Source of the DNA: Psychromonas algicola | GTDB taxonomy: Bacteria; Pseudomonadota; Gammaproteobacteria; Enterobacterales; Psychromonadaceae | NCBI RefSeq assembly: GCF_004378355.1 | Contig: NZ_SNUB01000011.1 | Span: 1 to 64,000 of the forward strand | Direction of reading: 5' to 3' | DNA length: 64,000 nucleotides | Part shown: piece after piece, positions 17,253 through 27,111 of the stretch | Position numbering within the stretch: position 1 is the stretch's first letter | Layout: every line of letters starts with the position of its first letter | Translations under genes and position numbers: made by a program | The notes under the pieces: model-generated | The model's input: only the letters and a program-made list of their open reading frames with translations | Database searches by the model: none | Told to the model about the DNA's origin: nothing

Positions 17253-20057
17253 CTATACCATTTTAACGGGTACAGAGGCTACAAACTTAGTGCTCATTTC
17301 TTCTGTAGGTGGAGTAAATCGCGTTAAGTCGATACCTTCTACGGCTGCTTTATATTCAGCGATAGTAGGGAAGCGACCAAGTACAGATGAAAGAACAACT
17401 AGAGGTGTTGAACCTAGTAGTGATTCACCTTTCTTCTCTGCAGTATCTGCTACAACACGGCCTTGGAATAAGCGTGTTGATGTTGCTAATACTGTATCAC
17501 CTGGTTCAGCTTTTTCTTGGTTACCCATACATAAGTTACAACCAGGGCGTTCAAGGTACATGATGTTTTCGTATTTAGTACGTGCAGCACCTTTAGGGTT
17601 TGCATCATCAAATTCGAAACCAGAGTACTTGCGTAATATGTCCCAGTCGCCTTCTGCTTTAAGTTCATCAACAATGTTATAAGTTGGTGGAGCAACGACT
17701 AATGGCGCTTTAAACTCTACTTTTCCATTTTGTTTTTCAATGTTACGTAACATTTGAGCGATGATTTGCATATCACCTTTATGTACCATACAAGAACCAA
17801 CAAAGGCTAGGTCTACTGATTTACCATCGTAGTATGAAACAGGGCGGATCACATCGTGCGTGTAACGCTTAGAAGCATCTTCATTGTTTACATCTGGATC
17901 GGCAATCATTGGTTGGTCGATAACGTCTAAATCAATCACAACTTCTGCATAATATTTAGCATTATCATCAGGAGAAAGTGCTGGATTAGCACCTGATTTA
18001 ATATCGTTAATGCGTTTGTCTGCTAGAGCGATTAAACCGTTAAGTGTTTTTGCTTGGTTTTCCATACCCTTGTTGATCATTATTTGGATACGGCTCTTAG
18101 CAAGCTCAAGCGATTCAATTAATGTTTCATCGTTAGAAATACAGATTGAAGCTTTAGCTTTCATTTCTGCAGACCAGTCAGTGAATGTAAATGCTTGGTC
18201 GGCTAATAAAGTTCCGATGTGTACTTCAATGATACGGCCTTGGAATACATTCTCACCGTCGAATTGTTTAAGCATTTGCGCTTGAGTTGCATGTACAACA
18301 TCGCGGAAATCCATGTGAGCTTGCATTTTACCTTTAAAAGTAACTTTAACCGAGTCAGGAATTGGCATTGCTGCTTCACCTGTTGCTAATGCGACAGCTA
18401 CTGTACCTGAGTCAGCACCGAATGCGACACCTTTAGACATACGAGTATGGGAGTCACCACCAATGATAATTGCACGGTCATCAACAGTAATATCATTTAA
18501 TACTTTATGAATAACGTCTGTCATCGCTGGATATTGACCTTTAGGGTCACGAGCGGTGATAAGACCAAATTTGTTCATAAAGCTCATTAGTTTAGGAATG
18601 TTAGCCTTCGCTTTGCTATCCCAAACCGATGCTGTATGACAACCTGACTGGTAAGCTCCATCAACTAAAGGAGAGATAGTTGAAGCAGCCATTGCTTCAA
18701 GTTCCTGACACGTCATAGGCCCCGTTGTATCTTGAGAACCAACAATATTTACTTTAACACGAACATCAGAACCTGCGTGTAATGGTGCGTCTGACAACAC
18801 GCCAACAGCGTTATTGTTAAATATTTTTTCAACAGCAGTAAGGCCTTGGCCTTCATGTGAAATTTCTTTTGAAGGTGCATATACAAGTTTTGTTGGTACG
18901 CCTAGCGTCTCTGCCGCAAATGTTTGTAATTTCTTACCGAATGTTACCGCGTAAGAACCACCGGCTTTCATGAATTCCATTTTTTGTGGTGTAAATGCTG
19001 AAGAAACATCAACTAGCTCTTCATTGCCATTTAACAATTTTTTCGCGACTGTATCGATAGTTAATACCGTACCCGTTGCTACTGAATAAGCTTCTTCTAA
19101 GACTGCATCGCCATTTTCATCAACAATGGTGTTACCGTTAGCATCTACTTTCTTAACCCAGTTTTTAAGATCAAGACCAATACCGCCAGTTACATCAACC
19201 GTTGTTAAGAAAATTGGTGAAATACCGTTAGTACCTGCAACAACAGGCGCTATGTTAATAAAAGGAACATATGGACTTGCTTGTTTACCTGCCCAAAGCG
19301 CAACGTTGTTAACTCCTGACATACGTGAAGAACCAACGCCCATCGTACCTTTTTCAGCAATAAGCATTACTTTTGCTTCAGGATGTTTCGCTTGTAAGGC
19401 TTTAATTTCATTTTGAGCTTCTGGCGTAATCATACATTGGCCATGTAACTCACGGTCTGCACGTGAATGTGCTTGGTGACCTGGAGAAAGTAAATCGGTT
19501 GATATATCACCTTCACCAGCAATATAAGTGACTACTTCGATTTTTGCTGGAACGTCTGGTAATTTAGTGAAGAACTCTGCTTCAGCGTAGCTTTCAAGAA
19601 GCTCTTTAGCGATAGCATTACCTGCTTTGTAGGCGGCTTCAAGACGGCTTGTATCTGCGTCATATAAAAATACTTGTGTTTTTAATACTTTAGCTGCTGG
19701 AGCTGCAACTGATGCATCATCAGATAATGCGAGATCAAGTAGGGCAGCAATTGATGAGCCACCTTTCATATGAGATAACAATTCAAAAGCAAATGTTGGC
19801 GTGATCTCTGCAACAACAGATTCACCTAAAATGATTTCTTTTAAAAATGCAGATTTTGCACTTGCTGCGCTTGTTGTACCTGGTAGTGTGTTATAAATGA
19901 AAAAATTAAGCGAATCTTCGCGATACTCATTCTTTACATCTTTAATTTGAGCAATAATTTCAGATAATAATTCAGCACTATCAATTGGCAAAGGGGCCAA
20001 TCCTAGTTGACTCTTACGATTTTCAATTTCTTTGATGTACTCTAAATATAGACTCAT
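17253..20057 (-). CDS. acnB: Aconitate hydratase B, long divergent form
   Basis: Interconverts citrate and isocitrate in the TCA cycle; AcnB enzymes often also hydrate 2-methyl-cis-aconitate. The order is a helical N-terminal domain, the swivel domain (GTMGVGSSRMSGVNN near 240), then the catalytic domain with GSQDTTGPMTCQELE, IGGDSHTRMSKG and the [4Fe-4S] Cys residues in GSCM and GCNLCMGN. At 934 residues it is clearly longer than the 865-residue E. coli enzyme. Parts of it, including a segment near 300-390, do not resemble E. coli AcnB. I recognise this as the roughly 920-930-residue subfamily seen in, for example, Bacteroidetes; that placement is from memory. yacL lies nearby, as in E. coli. 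Confidence 0.92.
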   Translation of the reverse strand: MSLYLEYIKEIENRKSQLGLAPLPIDSAELLSEIIAQIKDVKNEYREDSLNFFIYNTLPGTTSAASAKSAFLKEIILGESVVAEITPTFAFELLSHMKGGSSIAALLDLALSDDASVAAPAAKVLKTQVFLYDADTSRLEAAYKAGNAIAKELLESYAEAEFFTKLPDVPAKIEVVTYIAGEGDISTDLLSPGHQAHSRADRELHGQCMITPEAQNEIKALQAKHPEAKVMLIAEKGTMGVGSSRMSGVNNVALWAGKQASPYVPFINIAPVVAGTNGISPIFLTTVDVTGGIGLDLKNWVKKVDANGNTIVDENGDAVLEEAYSVATGTVLTIDTVAKKLLNGNEELVDVSSAFTPQKMEFMKAGGSYAVTFGKKLQTFAAETLGVPTKLVYAPSKEISHEGQGLTAVEKIFNNNAVGVLSDAPLHAGSDVRVKVNIVGSQDTTGPMTCQELEAMAASTISPLVDGAYQSGCHTASVWDSKAKANIPKLMSFMNKFGLITARDPKGQYPAMTDVIHKVLNDITVDDRAIIIGGDSHTRMSKGVAFGADSGTVAVALATGEAAMPIPDSVKVTFKGKMQAHMDFRDVVHATQAQMLKQFDGENVFQGRIIEVHIGTLLADQAFTFTDWSAEMKAKASICISNDETLIESLELAKSRIQIMINKGMENQAKTLNGLIALADKRINDIKSGANPALSPDDNAKYYAEVVIDLDVIDQPMIADPDVNNEDASKRYTHDVIRPVSYYDGKSVDLAFVGSCMVHKGDMQIIAQMLRNIEKQNGKVEFKAPLVVAPPTYNIVDELKAEGDWDILRKYSGFEFDDANPKGAARTKYENIMYLERPGCNLCMGNQEKAEPGDTVLATSTRLFQGRVVADTAEKKGESLLGSTPLVVLSSVLGRFPTIAEYKAAVEGIDLTRFTPPTEEMSTKFVASVPVKMV

Positions 20058-21163
20058 TTAAAACTCTCTCTAGCTCTAATGTGCTAATAACAATGTTATT
20101 AACAAGGGGGAAATTTAAACCTAGTTTACCTTATTTTTTAGGCTCTACTAATGATTTGCTTAATTTAACATTATATTAACACAAATCATGTGATTTATGT
20201 TCGATAGAAGTGATCGTTATATTGAATATATTATTTTTTAAGCTGCTTTAGAAATACTTGCTTAAAGTTTATATTGTTAATTTTTGGCTTGTTAATGACT
20301 TTATTAGAATTTTTTGAAATTTTTTGAAGACCCATAGGGTCTATATATTTGTAAACGCGTAGTAAGTCATTATCAAATTTACCTGATAGTGTAAGGGCTG
20401 CTTTATTTAAAAAGCATACTGTTTGTTGTTTTATTAACTAAATGGCTTTTAATCTTTTTGATCTTACATATTAAGTGTTACGTATGTTAGTGAATTAGTT
20501 ATACGTAAATATGAGCGCGTGAAATTAATAAAACACTGTAAAAATAATTTTTAAGTCAAAGTGAATATTGTTTTTTTAGTGTTTTGATAATAAAAAATTA
20601 TAATCTATTTGTGATGGGGGTTTCTGCGCGAGTAAGTTGAATACATTTTTTAGTTAATATAAAGATTTTTTTATATCTAAATGAAACTTCTTTAATTCAG
20701 GCTTGTCGTAGTGTTAGAAACTATTTTAGTTTGGTATTATTTTGCTATTAAATGGAAAATGTTAGTTATTGAATTATATTATTAATTTTCTCTTTTATGG
20801 GATTGAATTTTTAATAACTGACATTATTATCTCAATGTTAAAGAGAATAAAATTAACATTAATTAACAAAATATAATCACTTTATTTAAGAAAAAGCATT
20901 GGTTTTTTACGTCTTAAAAGTCATGTGCAGATAACTAATTTGTTATCTAAGTGCGAGTTTTTCATTTTGGACTATAATCTTAGTCTAATAAAGCATATGA
21001 CATATTAATGACATATATGAAATTACTTTGTGTTTTTATCTTAATTTGATAAAGTGCTTTATTCAATAAAAAAAAGAGGTTGCCGAAGCAGCCCGGAAAT
21101 TATGATAAGAATTGGCAATCTACTTTTGGGTTGTCATCTATATTAAATAAAATGGGTGCTATT
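20058..21163. promoter_or_regulatory. 1.1-kb AT-rich non-coding region
   Basis: No credible gene in either strand. It separates acnB (minus) from the regulator gene (plus), so both promoters must be here. Visible elements: inverted repeat GATAAC/GTTATC (20930-20947), inverted repeat GACTA/TAGTC (20970-20985), and two direct copies of ATGACATAT (20997-21005 and 21008-21016) spaced 11 bp, one helical turn. A weak AGACCC/GGGTCT hairpin lies at 20328-20342. Confidence 0.5.
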
Positions 21164-21997
21164 ATGTTAGAAAAAAGCTTAGTTGTGGGTGAATTCCACA
21201 TAGATACAAGTCAAAACAGTTTAATTCACGGTAGTCGTAAAGTCTACTTAGGTCCTCTTCGTACATCACTTTTACATTTCTTATGTAAAAATGTGAATAC
21301 AGTAGTGACTCGTGAAGATCTTGCTCAACATGTATGGGGACGTTTAGTGACAGACCATACTATCAACCAGCATATCTCACAGTTACGTAAAAGCGTAGGT
21401 ACGTTAAGTATTCATGGTTTGAACATTTCTACTATTCCTAAACGTGGTTACATCGCTCGTATGGAAGGTTTAGGTGTTTCTGAAAATACTATGTCTCCTT
21501 TATCTCAAGGTGAAACTACAACCAATGCAATTACTAATATGAAAGTATTAGTGGTTGAAAGTGGTTCAGAAGATCGCATTCAATTAATCGAGCAACTAGA
21601 AGCATTAAACGTTTCATATGTTGAAGGTGTTGCTACAACAATCGAAGCTGAGCGTTCAGTTGCACTTCAAGATTTCGATTTAGTGATTGTTGATGCATTA
21701 TTACCTGATGCTTCAGGTATCGAATTTATTAAATCTGTTCGTACTGGTCAAACTTCTGCATCAGCAGATATTAGTATTTTGAACACTCATCATGATGTTC
21801 AACGTGAACTACTAGGTTTAAACAGCCTATTAGACGTTCAAGGTTTATTATTAAAACCATTTGAATCTAGCCGTTTGAAACAAATGTTAATGGTTGCTAG
21901 TAAATCTAATGTTTTATTAAAACCACAAGCTGCATACGAGTTAGTACCAACTAACGTGATGGCTGCAGTAGAGCAAAAATTAGCTGCTAATTCTTAA
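21164..21997 (+). CDS. Winged-helix regulator with C-terminal receiver domain
   Basis: A 277-residue protein with an OmpR/CadC-type winged helix first (about residues 3-100; the recognition region has TINQHISQLRKSVG and a wing near TIPKRGYIA). After a linker comes a receiver-like domain (about 125-240). This reverses the usual OmpR order. The receiver keeps the phospho-acceptor Asp177 (LVIVDALLPDASG) and Lys231 (LLLKPF), but the acidic pair is reduced to VVESGSE. ATG 21164 fits the domain edge; ATG 21152 is also possible. No sensor kinase is adjacent. It acts as a DNA-binding regulator of unknown targets, and phosphorylation is possible but unproven. Confidence 0.75.
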   Translation: MLEKSLVVGEFHIDTSQNSLIHGSRKVYLGPLRTSLLHFLCKNVNTVVTREDLAQHVWGRLVTDHTINQHISQLRKSVGTLSIHGLNISTIPKRGYIARMEGLGVSENTMSPLSQGETTTNAITNMKVLVVESGSEDRIQLIEQLEALNVSYVEGVATTIEAERSVALQDFDLVIVDALLPDASGIEFIKSVRTGQTSASADISILNTHHDVQRELLGLNSLLDVQGLLLKPFESSRLKQMLMVASKSNVLLKPQAAYELVPTNVMAAVEQKLAANS

Positions 21998-22016
21998 TTC
22001 GTCGCTGTTTTTTGAT

Positions 22017-22048
22017 AAGCCTTTGCTTTTAGCAAAGGCTTTTTTTTG
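22017..22048 (+). terminator. Terminator after the reversed-order regulator
   Basis: AAGCCTTTGCT (22017-22027) pairs with AGCAAAGGCTT (22031-22041), followed by a T-run. Confidence 0.93.
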
Positions 22049-22157
22049 CTCAAATTTTAAGATCATTAGAAAGTCTTTACAGTGATTTGTCCAAATATCT
22101 AAGCAGGTTACTTGAAAGCTGTTTATACTCAGCTAACAGATTCAATGGAGGTGTGAA

Positions 22158-22520
22158 ATGGAATTTGATTTTAAAAAAGATTATTTTAGTGACAAAGCAA
22201 CGGTTAAATTATCAATGGGGCATGAGGCTTTTGGGACTTGGCTAGAGCAAGAAGGTCAAAGTAAAAAATGGGTTGAAGATCTACTTGTGGTGATCGGTCA
22301 ACTTCAACAACGTAAAATAACTGAGTACAAATTAGCTGGAAGTGAATTCAATTTATATTTGACCATTGAAGAAGCTAAAATTAGTAACCATAGTTTACAT
22401 GAATCAGATGATAGTTTAGAAGATGCAAATGAGTTGAGTTTTTACGATCAAGAAATTCAAGCTGAATGTGGATTAGAAGATTTCTTAAACTTACTTGAAT
22501 CTTGGTTAGCGTTTATCTAA
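22158..22520 (+). CDS. yacL: UPF0231 family protein YacL
   Basis: A small acidic protein of 120 residues. KLSMGHEAFGTWLEQE near the N-terminus and SFYDQEIQAECGLEDFLNLL near the C-terminus match E. coli YacL (RMSMGHE, NYYDEES, CGVEDFL). Function is not established. In E. coli yacL is next to acnB, and here only one regulator gene separates them. GGAGG precedes the ATG. Confidence 0.85.
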   Translation: MEFDFKKDYFSDKATVKLSMGHEAFGTWLEQEGQSKKWVEDLLVVIGQLQQRKITEYKLAGSEFNLYLTIEEAKISNHSLHESDDSLEDANELSFYDQEIQAECGLEDFLNLLESWLAFI

Positions 22521-22567
22521 ACCACATTAATGCATCATAATGATTACTTATATTTTTCTTAACGTTT

Positions 22568-23926
22568 TTAGCGTTGCAGTACTAAAGTCGCCATTCCTAG
22601 GAACGAGAACAAACCAATCACATCGGTGACCGTTGTCAGTGCCATTCCGCCTGCTAATGCCGGATCGATTTTATACTTATGCATCAAGAGCGGGATTGAA
22701 ACACCTGCAATACCTGCTATTGATAAGTTGATAAACATAGCGCCGGCAATAATAAATCCAACTTGAATATCTCCCTTCCAAAGTACTACTGCGGTGGCAA
22801 CTAAAATAGCCCAAATCATGCCATTAAGGACACCAATCGCGGCTTCTTTACCAATCAACCATCGAGTATTACTACTGCTTATATGACCGACAGCGATCCC
22901 GCGTATAACAAGTGCTAAAGTTTGATTCCCTGCGATACCACCCATACTTGGGACAATTGTCATTAACACGGCCAATGTCGCCATTTGCTCTAATGTGGCT
23001 TCGAACATATTTGAAACTGACGCGGCAATAAATGCTGCAATTAAATTAATTGATAACCAAACTGTTCTACGCTTTGCACTGGGCAAGATAGGAGCGAATG
23101 TATCTTCATCATCATCCATACCAGCCATACCCATCATTGAGTGTTCCGCATTTTCTCGAATGATATCAACAACATCATCGATGGTGATACGACCTAATAA
23201 TTCCTTTTGATCATTGATAACAGGTGCTGAGATCCAATCGTGTCGTTCAAACAGTTTTACAATTTCAGATTCTTCCATTAACACTTTTAATGCTTCTGTT
23301 TTATCATCCATTACTTCACTGACCAAAGAATTGGGGTCAACGGTTAATAAAGTCGATAAGGGCACATCACCAATTAAAATATTATTTTCATCTACGACAT
23401 ATAAAGTATCAGTGGTATCGGGTAAAGAGCCTTTTAAGCGTAAATAGCGCAATACGACTTCAATGGTAACATCGGGACGAAGTGTAATGGTATCGGTGTT
23501 CATCATCGAACCCGCAGTGTCCTCAGGGAACGCAAGTGCAAGCTCAACTCGTTGTCTATCTTGTGCGTCCATCTGCTCTAGAACAGCTTGATAGACGTTA
23601 TCTGGGATACCTCGTAATACATAGGCAAGGCCATCTGTTTCCATGCCCTCTGTTGCAGCGACAAGGTTCTCAGTGCCCATTAAATTAATGATGCCGTCTT
23701 TTGCATCTTCGTTGAGCTCTTCTAGAATTTCACCATGTTGATCATGATCTGTTAAATTCCACAGAACTTTACGGTTTGCTGGAGGAGAGGATTCTAATAA
23801 GAAAGCGACATCGCAGGCAGGCATTTTATCTAGAATACTACGAGCTAGTACAAACATCCCGCAATCTAGGGCTTTATTAACTTCTTTGAGTCTTAGTTGT
23901 GTACTATCGATTTCATTATTATCCAT
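22568..23926 (-). CDS. mgtE: Magnesium transporter MgtE
   Basis: An inner-membrane Mg2+ channel/transporter of 452 residues. An N-terminal helical domain (about 1-130) is followed by a CBS pair (about 130-260, with EDTAGSMMNTD at its start), a linker with an acidic Asp-rich stretch, and five membrane helices to the C-terminus. The GIAGNQ and TTVTDVIGLFSFLG segments match the family pore region. The start is taken at ATG 23926, with AAGG five bases upstream. It follows npr by 8 bp, so it is probably the last gene of the rpoN-ptsN operon. Confidence 0.93.
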   Translation of the reverse strand: MDNNEIDSTQLRLKEVNKALDCGMFVLARSILDKMPACDVAFLLESSPPANRKVLWNLTDHDQHGEILEELNEDAKDGIINLMGTENLVAATEGMETDGLAYVLRGIPDNVYQAVLEQMDAQDRQRVELALAFPEDTAGSMMNTDTITLRPDVTIEVVLRYLRLKGSLPDTTDTLYVVDENNILIGDVPLSTLLTVDPNSLVSEVMDDKTEALKVLMEESEIVKLFERHDWISAPVINDQKELLGRITIDDVVDIIRENAEHSMMGMAGMDDDEDTFAPILPSAKRRTVWLSINLIAAFIAASVSNMFEATLEQMATLAVLMTIVPSMGGIAGNQTLALVIRGIAVGHISSSNTRWLIGKEAAIGVLNGMIWAILVATAVVLWKGDIQVGFIIAGAMFINLSIAGIAGVSIPLLMHKYKIDPALAGGMALTTVTDVIGLFSFLGMATLVLQR

Positions 23927-23934
23927 ACTCAACC

Positions 23935-24210
23935 TTACTCTTCTTCTAGGAATTTATTTTCTATTAACTCTGTCACGGCAAGCATGGCTTGTTGAGCTTC
24001 TACACCTTTCGCTTCAATTTCAATCTCTTGTCCAAAACAAGTTTCTAGCACTAATAAACCCAATACGCTGCCAGCATCTGCTTGTTTATTATTATGAGTA
24101 ATGGTTATTTGAGCATCAAATGCATTGACTAATTCGACTAATTTGATGGTTGCACGAGTGTGTAAACCAAGTTTGTTTTTTATTGTAATCGTTTGTTTAA
24201 TTGTTTCCAC
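23935..24210 (-). CDS. ptsO: Phosphocarrier protein NPr
   Basis: An HPr-like protein of the nitrogen phosphotransferase chain (PtsP to NPr to PtsN). The phosphorylatable His is in NKLGLHTRATIKL, and DAGSVLGLLVLE corresponds to the second conserved region. A GTG at 24210 is chosen because AAAAGGG within the end of rapZ lies eight bases before it and the resulting 91 residues match the family. An upstream ATG at 24231 would overlap rapZ. Partners ptsN and rapZ are adjacent. Confidence 0.92.
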   Translation of the reverse strand: METIKQTITIKNKLGLHTRATIKLVELVNAFDAQITITHNNKQADAGSVLGLLVLETCFGQEIEIEAKGVEAQQAMLAVTELIENKFLEEE

Positions 24211-24215
24211 AGGTC

Positions 24216-25058
24216 TTACCCTTTTAAGCATTTGTGTTCAATTTGTACTTTATATTTATGTTTAAAGCGGGCTGCAATTTGTTCTGTGACATAAACTGAG
24301 CGATGTTTTCCACCCGTACAACCAATGGCGATGGTGACATAATTACGGTTATTTTGTTCTAAATGAGGTAACCAAGTTAAAAATAAATTTTCAATATTAG
24401 TAATGGTTTCTTTAACTAACGGGAATCCATTGAGGTAATCTTGAATAACTTTATCTTGGCCTGTATAAGGTTTTAAAGCTTCTTCCCAGTGCGGGTTTGG
24501 TAGAAACCTAACGTCAAAAATATAATCAGCATCTTCTGGATGTGAGTATTTAAATCCAAAGGATTGGAAGATAATTAACAGCTCACTTTTACTTGAACCT
24601 TTTAAGTATATTTTAAGGTGCTCATTTAAGTTATGTACAGATAAAGCTGTTGTATCAATCGAAAAGGAAGCAAGATCTTTTAATGGAGCAAGCAATTCGC
24701 TTTCTAACTCTAATGCTTGAGATAATGATAATTTTTGTTTGGAGAGGGGATGTAAACGACGTGTTTCACTATAACGTCGGATTAATTCACTTGATAAAGC
24801 ATCAATATAAATTATCTCTAGTTCGACTTTTTTTTGTAGGGAGTCAACTAAGTTTTTAATTTCATCAACTGCCGTAGGCATGTTGCGAATATCTAAGGTA
24901 ATAGCGACTTTGTTATGCTCAGGATCGAGTGTTTCTACTACTTGTTCTAATAAGCGGTAAGGTACGCCGTCGATGCAGTCATAACCTAAGTCTTCGAGTA
25001 CATGAAGGGCAATTGTTTTTCCTGAGCCAGAGCGACCACTTATAACAATTAATTTCAT
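24216..25058 (-). CDS. rapZ: RNase adapter protein RapZ
   Basis: A 280-residue P-loop protein with Walker A GRSGSGKT (8-15). The C-terminal domain carries GCTGGKHRSVYVTEQ. In E. coli RapZ presents the sRNA GlmZ to RNase E and so controls GlmS and amino-sugar supply. Its position between ptsN and npr is the standard one. Full length and all motifs are intact. Confidence 0.95.
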   Translation of the reverse strand: MKLIVISGRSGSGKTIALHVLEDLGYDCIDGVPYRLLEQVVETLDPEHNKVAITLDIRNMPTAVDEIKNLVDSLQKKVELEIIYIDALSSELIRRYSETRRLHPLSKQKLSLSQALELESELLAPLKDLASFSIDTTALSVHNLNEHLKIYLKGSSKSELLIIFQSFGFKYSHPEDADYIFDVRFLPNPHWEEALKPYTGQDKVIQDYLNGFPLVKETITNIENLFLTWLPHLEQNNRNYVTIAIGCTGGKHRSVYVTEQIAARFKHKYKVQIEHKCLKG

Positions 25059-25074
25059 GTTAACTCCTATTATT

Positions 25075-25518
25075 TTACATAGTTAATAATTCGAATAGTT
25101 GTTCATTACTTTGAGCGCTACGTAATTGACGTAGGAATTGTTTATCTAACAATTTTTGGCTTATTTCAGATAAAGCTGCCAGGTATTTGTCGCATAAATC
25201 TTCAGGAACAAAAATAGCAAATAATATGTCTACTTTGTTACCATCGTATGAATCGAAATCAATTCCACATTCACATTGTAAAAATACAGCTGTAGCAGGT
25301 AACTCACTGGATATTTTAACATGTGGAAGGGCAATGCCAGATCCGACACCAGTAGAGCCAATTTTTTCGCGTGCAATTAAGCTTTCAAATAGTTCTTGAT
25401 TATCTAAACCTAATTTCTCAGCTGCAATTTGACTGATTTTTTCCAATACACCTTTCTTACTACTACAAGGGACTTGGCTTAATACTGATTCTTTGTCTAA
25501 TAATGTTGAGATTTTCAT
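25075..25518 (-). CDS. ptsN: PTS IIA-Ntr regulatory protein PtsN
   Basis: The EIIA-like terminal acceptor of the nitrogen PTS, 147 residues, with the phosphorylation His66 in GSGIALPHVKI. It regulates potassium handling and other processes through its phosphorylation state. It lies 94 bp downstream of rpoN. The usual hpf gene between them is missing. Confidence 0.95.
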   Translation of the reverse strand: MKISTLLDKESVLSQVPCSSKKGVLEKISQIAAEKLGLDNQELFESLIAREKIGSTGVGSGIALPHVKISSELPATAVFLQCECGIDFDSYDGNKVDILFAIFVPEDLCDKYLAALSEISQKLLDKQFLRQLRSAQSNEQLFELLTM

Positions 25519-25612
25519 AATATTTATTACTGTATTTAATGAAGGCGCGAGTTTAGCAGGTTACTACTAAATGGCTATAGCTAATCTCAACTTTCTTAAT
25601 ATGAGTCAATCT

Positions 25613-27058
25613 TTACAACAGTTGTTTACGTTGATTTGAAGGCGGAATTCCGAGGGATTCTCTGTATTTCGCAATCGTTCTTCGCGCTACTTGAATTCCT
25701 TGTTCTTCAAGCAGTTGTGTAATTTTATTATCACTTAACGGTTTAGTTGTTAACTCCGCAGCAACTAATTTTTTGATCAAAGCGCGGATCGCAGTGGATG
25801 AACATTCTCCACCACCATCTGTCGCAACATGACTCGAAAAGAAGAATTTAAGCTCGTAAATGCCTCTAGGAGTATGCATAAATTTCTGTGTCGTGACGCG
25901 TGAAATGGTTGATTCATGCATTTCTACTTCAAAAGCAACATCGTTTAACACCATAGGTTTCATGGCTTCATCGCCATATTCAAAGAAAGCTTGTTGTTGT
26001 TGCACGATACAATTAGACACTTTTAATAAGGTTTCATTACGACTTTCTAAGCTTTTAATAAACCATTTTGCTTCTTGTAAGTGGCCTTTAATAAATTGCG
26101 AGTCAGTTTTGCTGATAGTGCCTTTACAAAGATCAGCATATTGTTTGTTGATTGATAAGTTAGGATCGCAATCTTGATTTAATGAAACACGCCATTGACC
26201 ATTAATCTTTTTAACGTAAACATCAGGCACAATATATTGCGCTTCGCTGGTCTCTATTCCATTGCCTGGACGCGGCTCTAGGCTTTGAATTAAACGCATG
26301 ATTTCTGCAAGTTGCGTTTCTTTAAATTTACTTTTTCTCGCTAATGTTCGGTAATCGCGATTACCTAATAAATCCATGTACTGTTCAAGTATTAAGATCG
26401 CTTCATCACGCCAAGGCGTCGTTGCCGGAAGTTGACGTAATTGTATTTGTAGACATTCTTGTGTGGATCGAGCCGCCACACCAAGTGGATCAAAATGCTG
26501 AATACGTTTAAGAACGACTTCAACTTCATCAAGCTCTAATTCTTCCAAGTCTACTTTTAAACTGTCTAAAATGCTTTCGCAATCTGTTGTTAAATAGCCA
26601 GAGTCATCAATAGAGTCGATGATCGCCATGGCAATAACTTGGTCTGTTTCAGTGAAAGGAGTGAGTTGCATTTGCCATAAAAGATGGTCTTGTAAAGACG
26701 TTGATGACTCGCCCTGATAAACCGTATCTTCGCCGTCATAAGCGACTGCATTTGAGCTTGTACCGGTAATTGGTGTTGATGTGTAAGATTCTTCCCACTC
26801 TTTTTCTGCAGGTAAATCGTCAGAAAACTCTTGCTGAGAAATTGCATCAGAGGTGTCAAGTTGGCTGCTGTCAGCTTCCTTCACTGACTCTTCTGTTCCC
26901 GTTTGATCGTCTTGTTCTAACAGCGGGTTTGAGTCTAGCGCGTTTTGAATCTCTTGTTGGAGATCTAAGGTTGAAAGCTGCAAGAGTTTTATTGCTTGTT
27001 GTAATTGAGGGGTCATTGCTAATTGCTGACCCATTTTCAATTGTAAACCTTGTTTCAT
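25613..27058 (-). CDS. rpoN: RNA polymerase sigma-54 factor
   Basis: Sigma-54 of 481 residues. The N-terminal activator-interaction region is Gln/Leu-rich ([20 protein letters not shown]). An acidic linker of about residues 50-115, the core-binding region, a helix-turn-helix and the C-terminal RpoN box [10 protein letters not shown] (with [10 protein letters not shown] after it) follow. The start is ATG 27058. It sits downstream of lptB as in most gammaproteobacteria. Confidence 0.97.
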   Translation of the reverse strand: MKQGLQLKMGQQLAMTPQLQQAIKLLQLSTLDLQQEIQNALDSNPLLEQDDQTGTEESVKEADSSQLDTSDAISQQEFSDDLPAEKEWEESYTSTPITGTSSNAVAYDGEDTVYQGESSTSLQDHLLWQMQLTPFTETDQVIAMAIIDSIDDSGYLTTDCESILDSLKVDLEELELDEVEVVLKRIQHFDPLGVAARSTQECLQIQLRQLPATTPWRDEAILILEQYMDLLGNRDYRTLARKSKFKETQLAEIMRLIQSLEPRPGNGIETSEAQYIVPDVYVKKINGQWRVSLNQDCDPNLSINKQYADLCKGTISKTDSQFIKGHLQEAKWFIKSLESRNETLLKVSNCIVQQQQAFFEYGDEAMKPMVLNDVAFEVEMHESTISRVTTQKFMHTPRGIYELKFFFSSHVATDGGGECSSTAIRALIKKLVAAELTTKPLSDNKITQLLEEQGIQVARRTIAKYRESLGIPPSNQRKQLL

Positions 27059-27111
27059 CAAAACATATATTCCTAATAGGATGTCTTACTAACTAAAACA
27101 ACAACGTTAAT

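Noticed and set aside
21164-21997. ArcA or another standard OmpR-type response regulator
   Set aside because: The receiver domain is C-terminal and the DNA-binding domain N-terminal, the reverse of ArcA.
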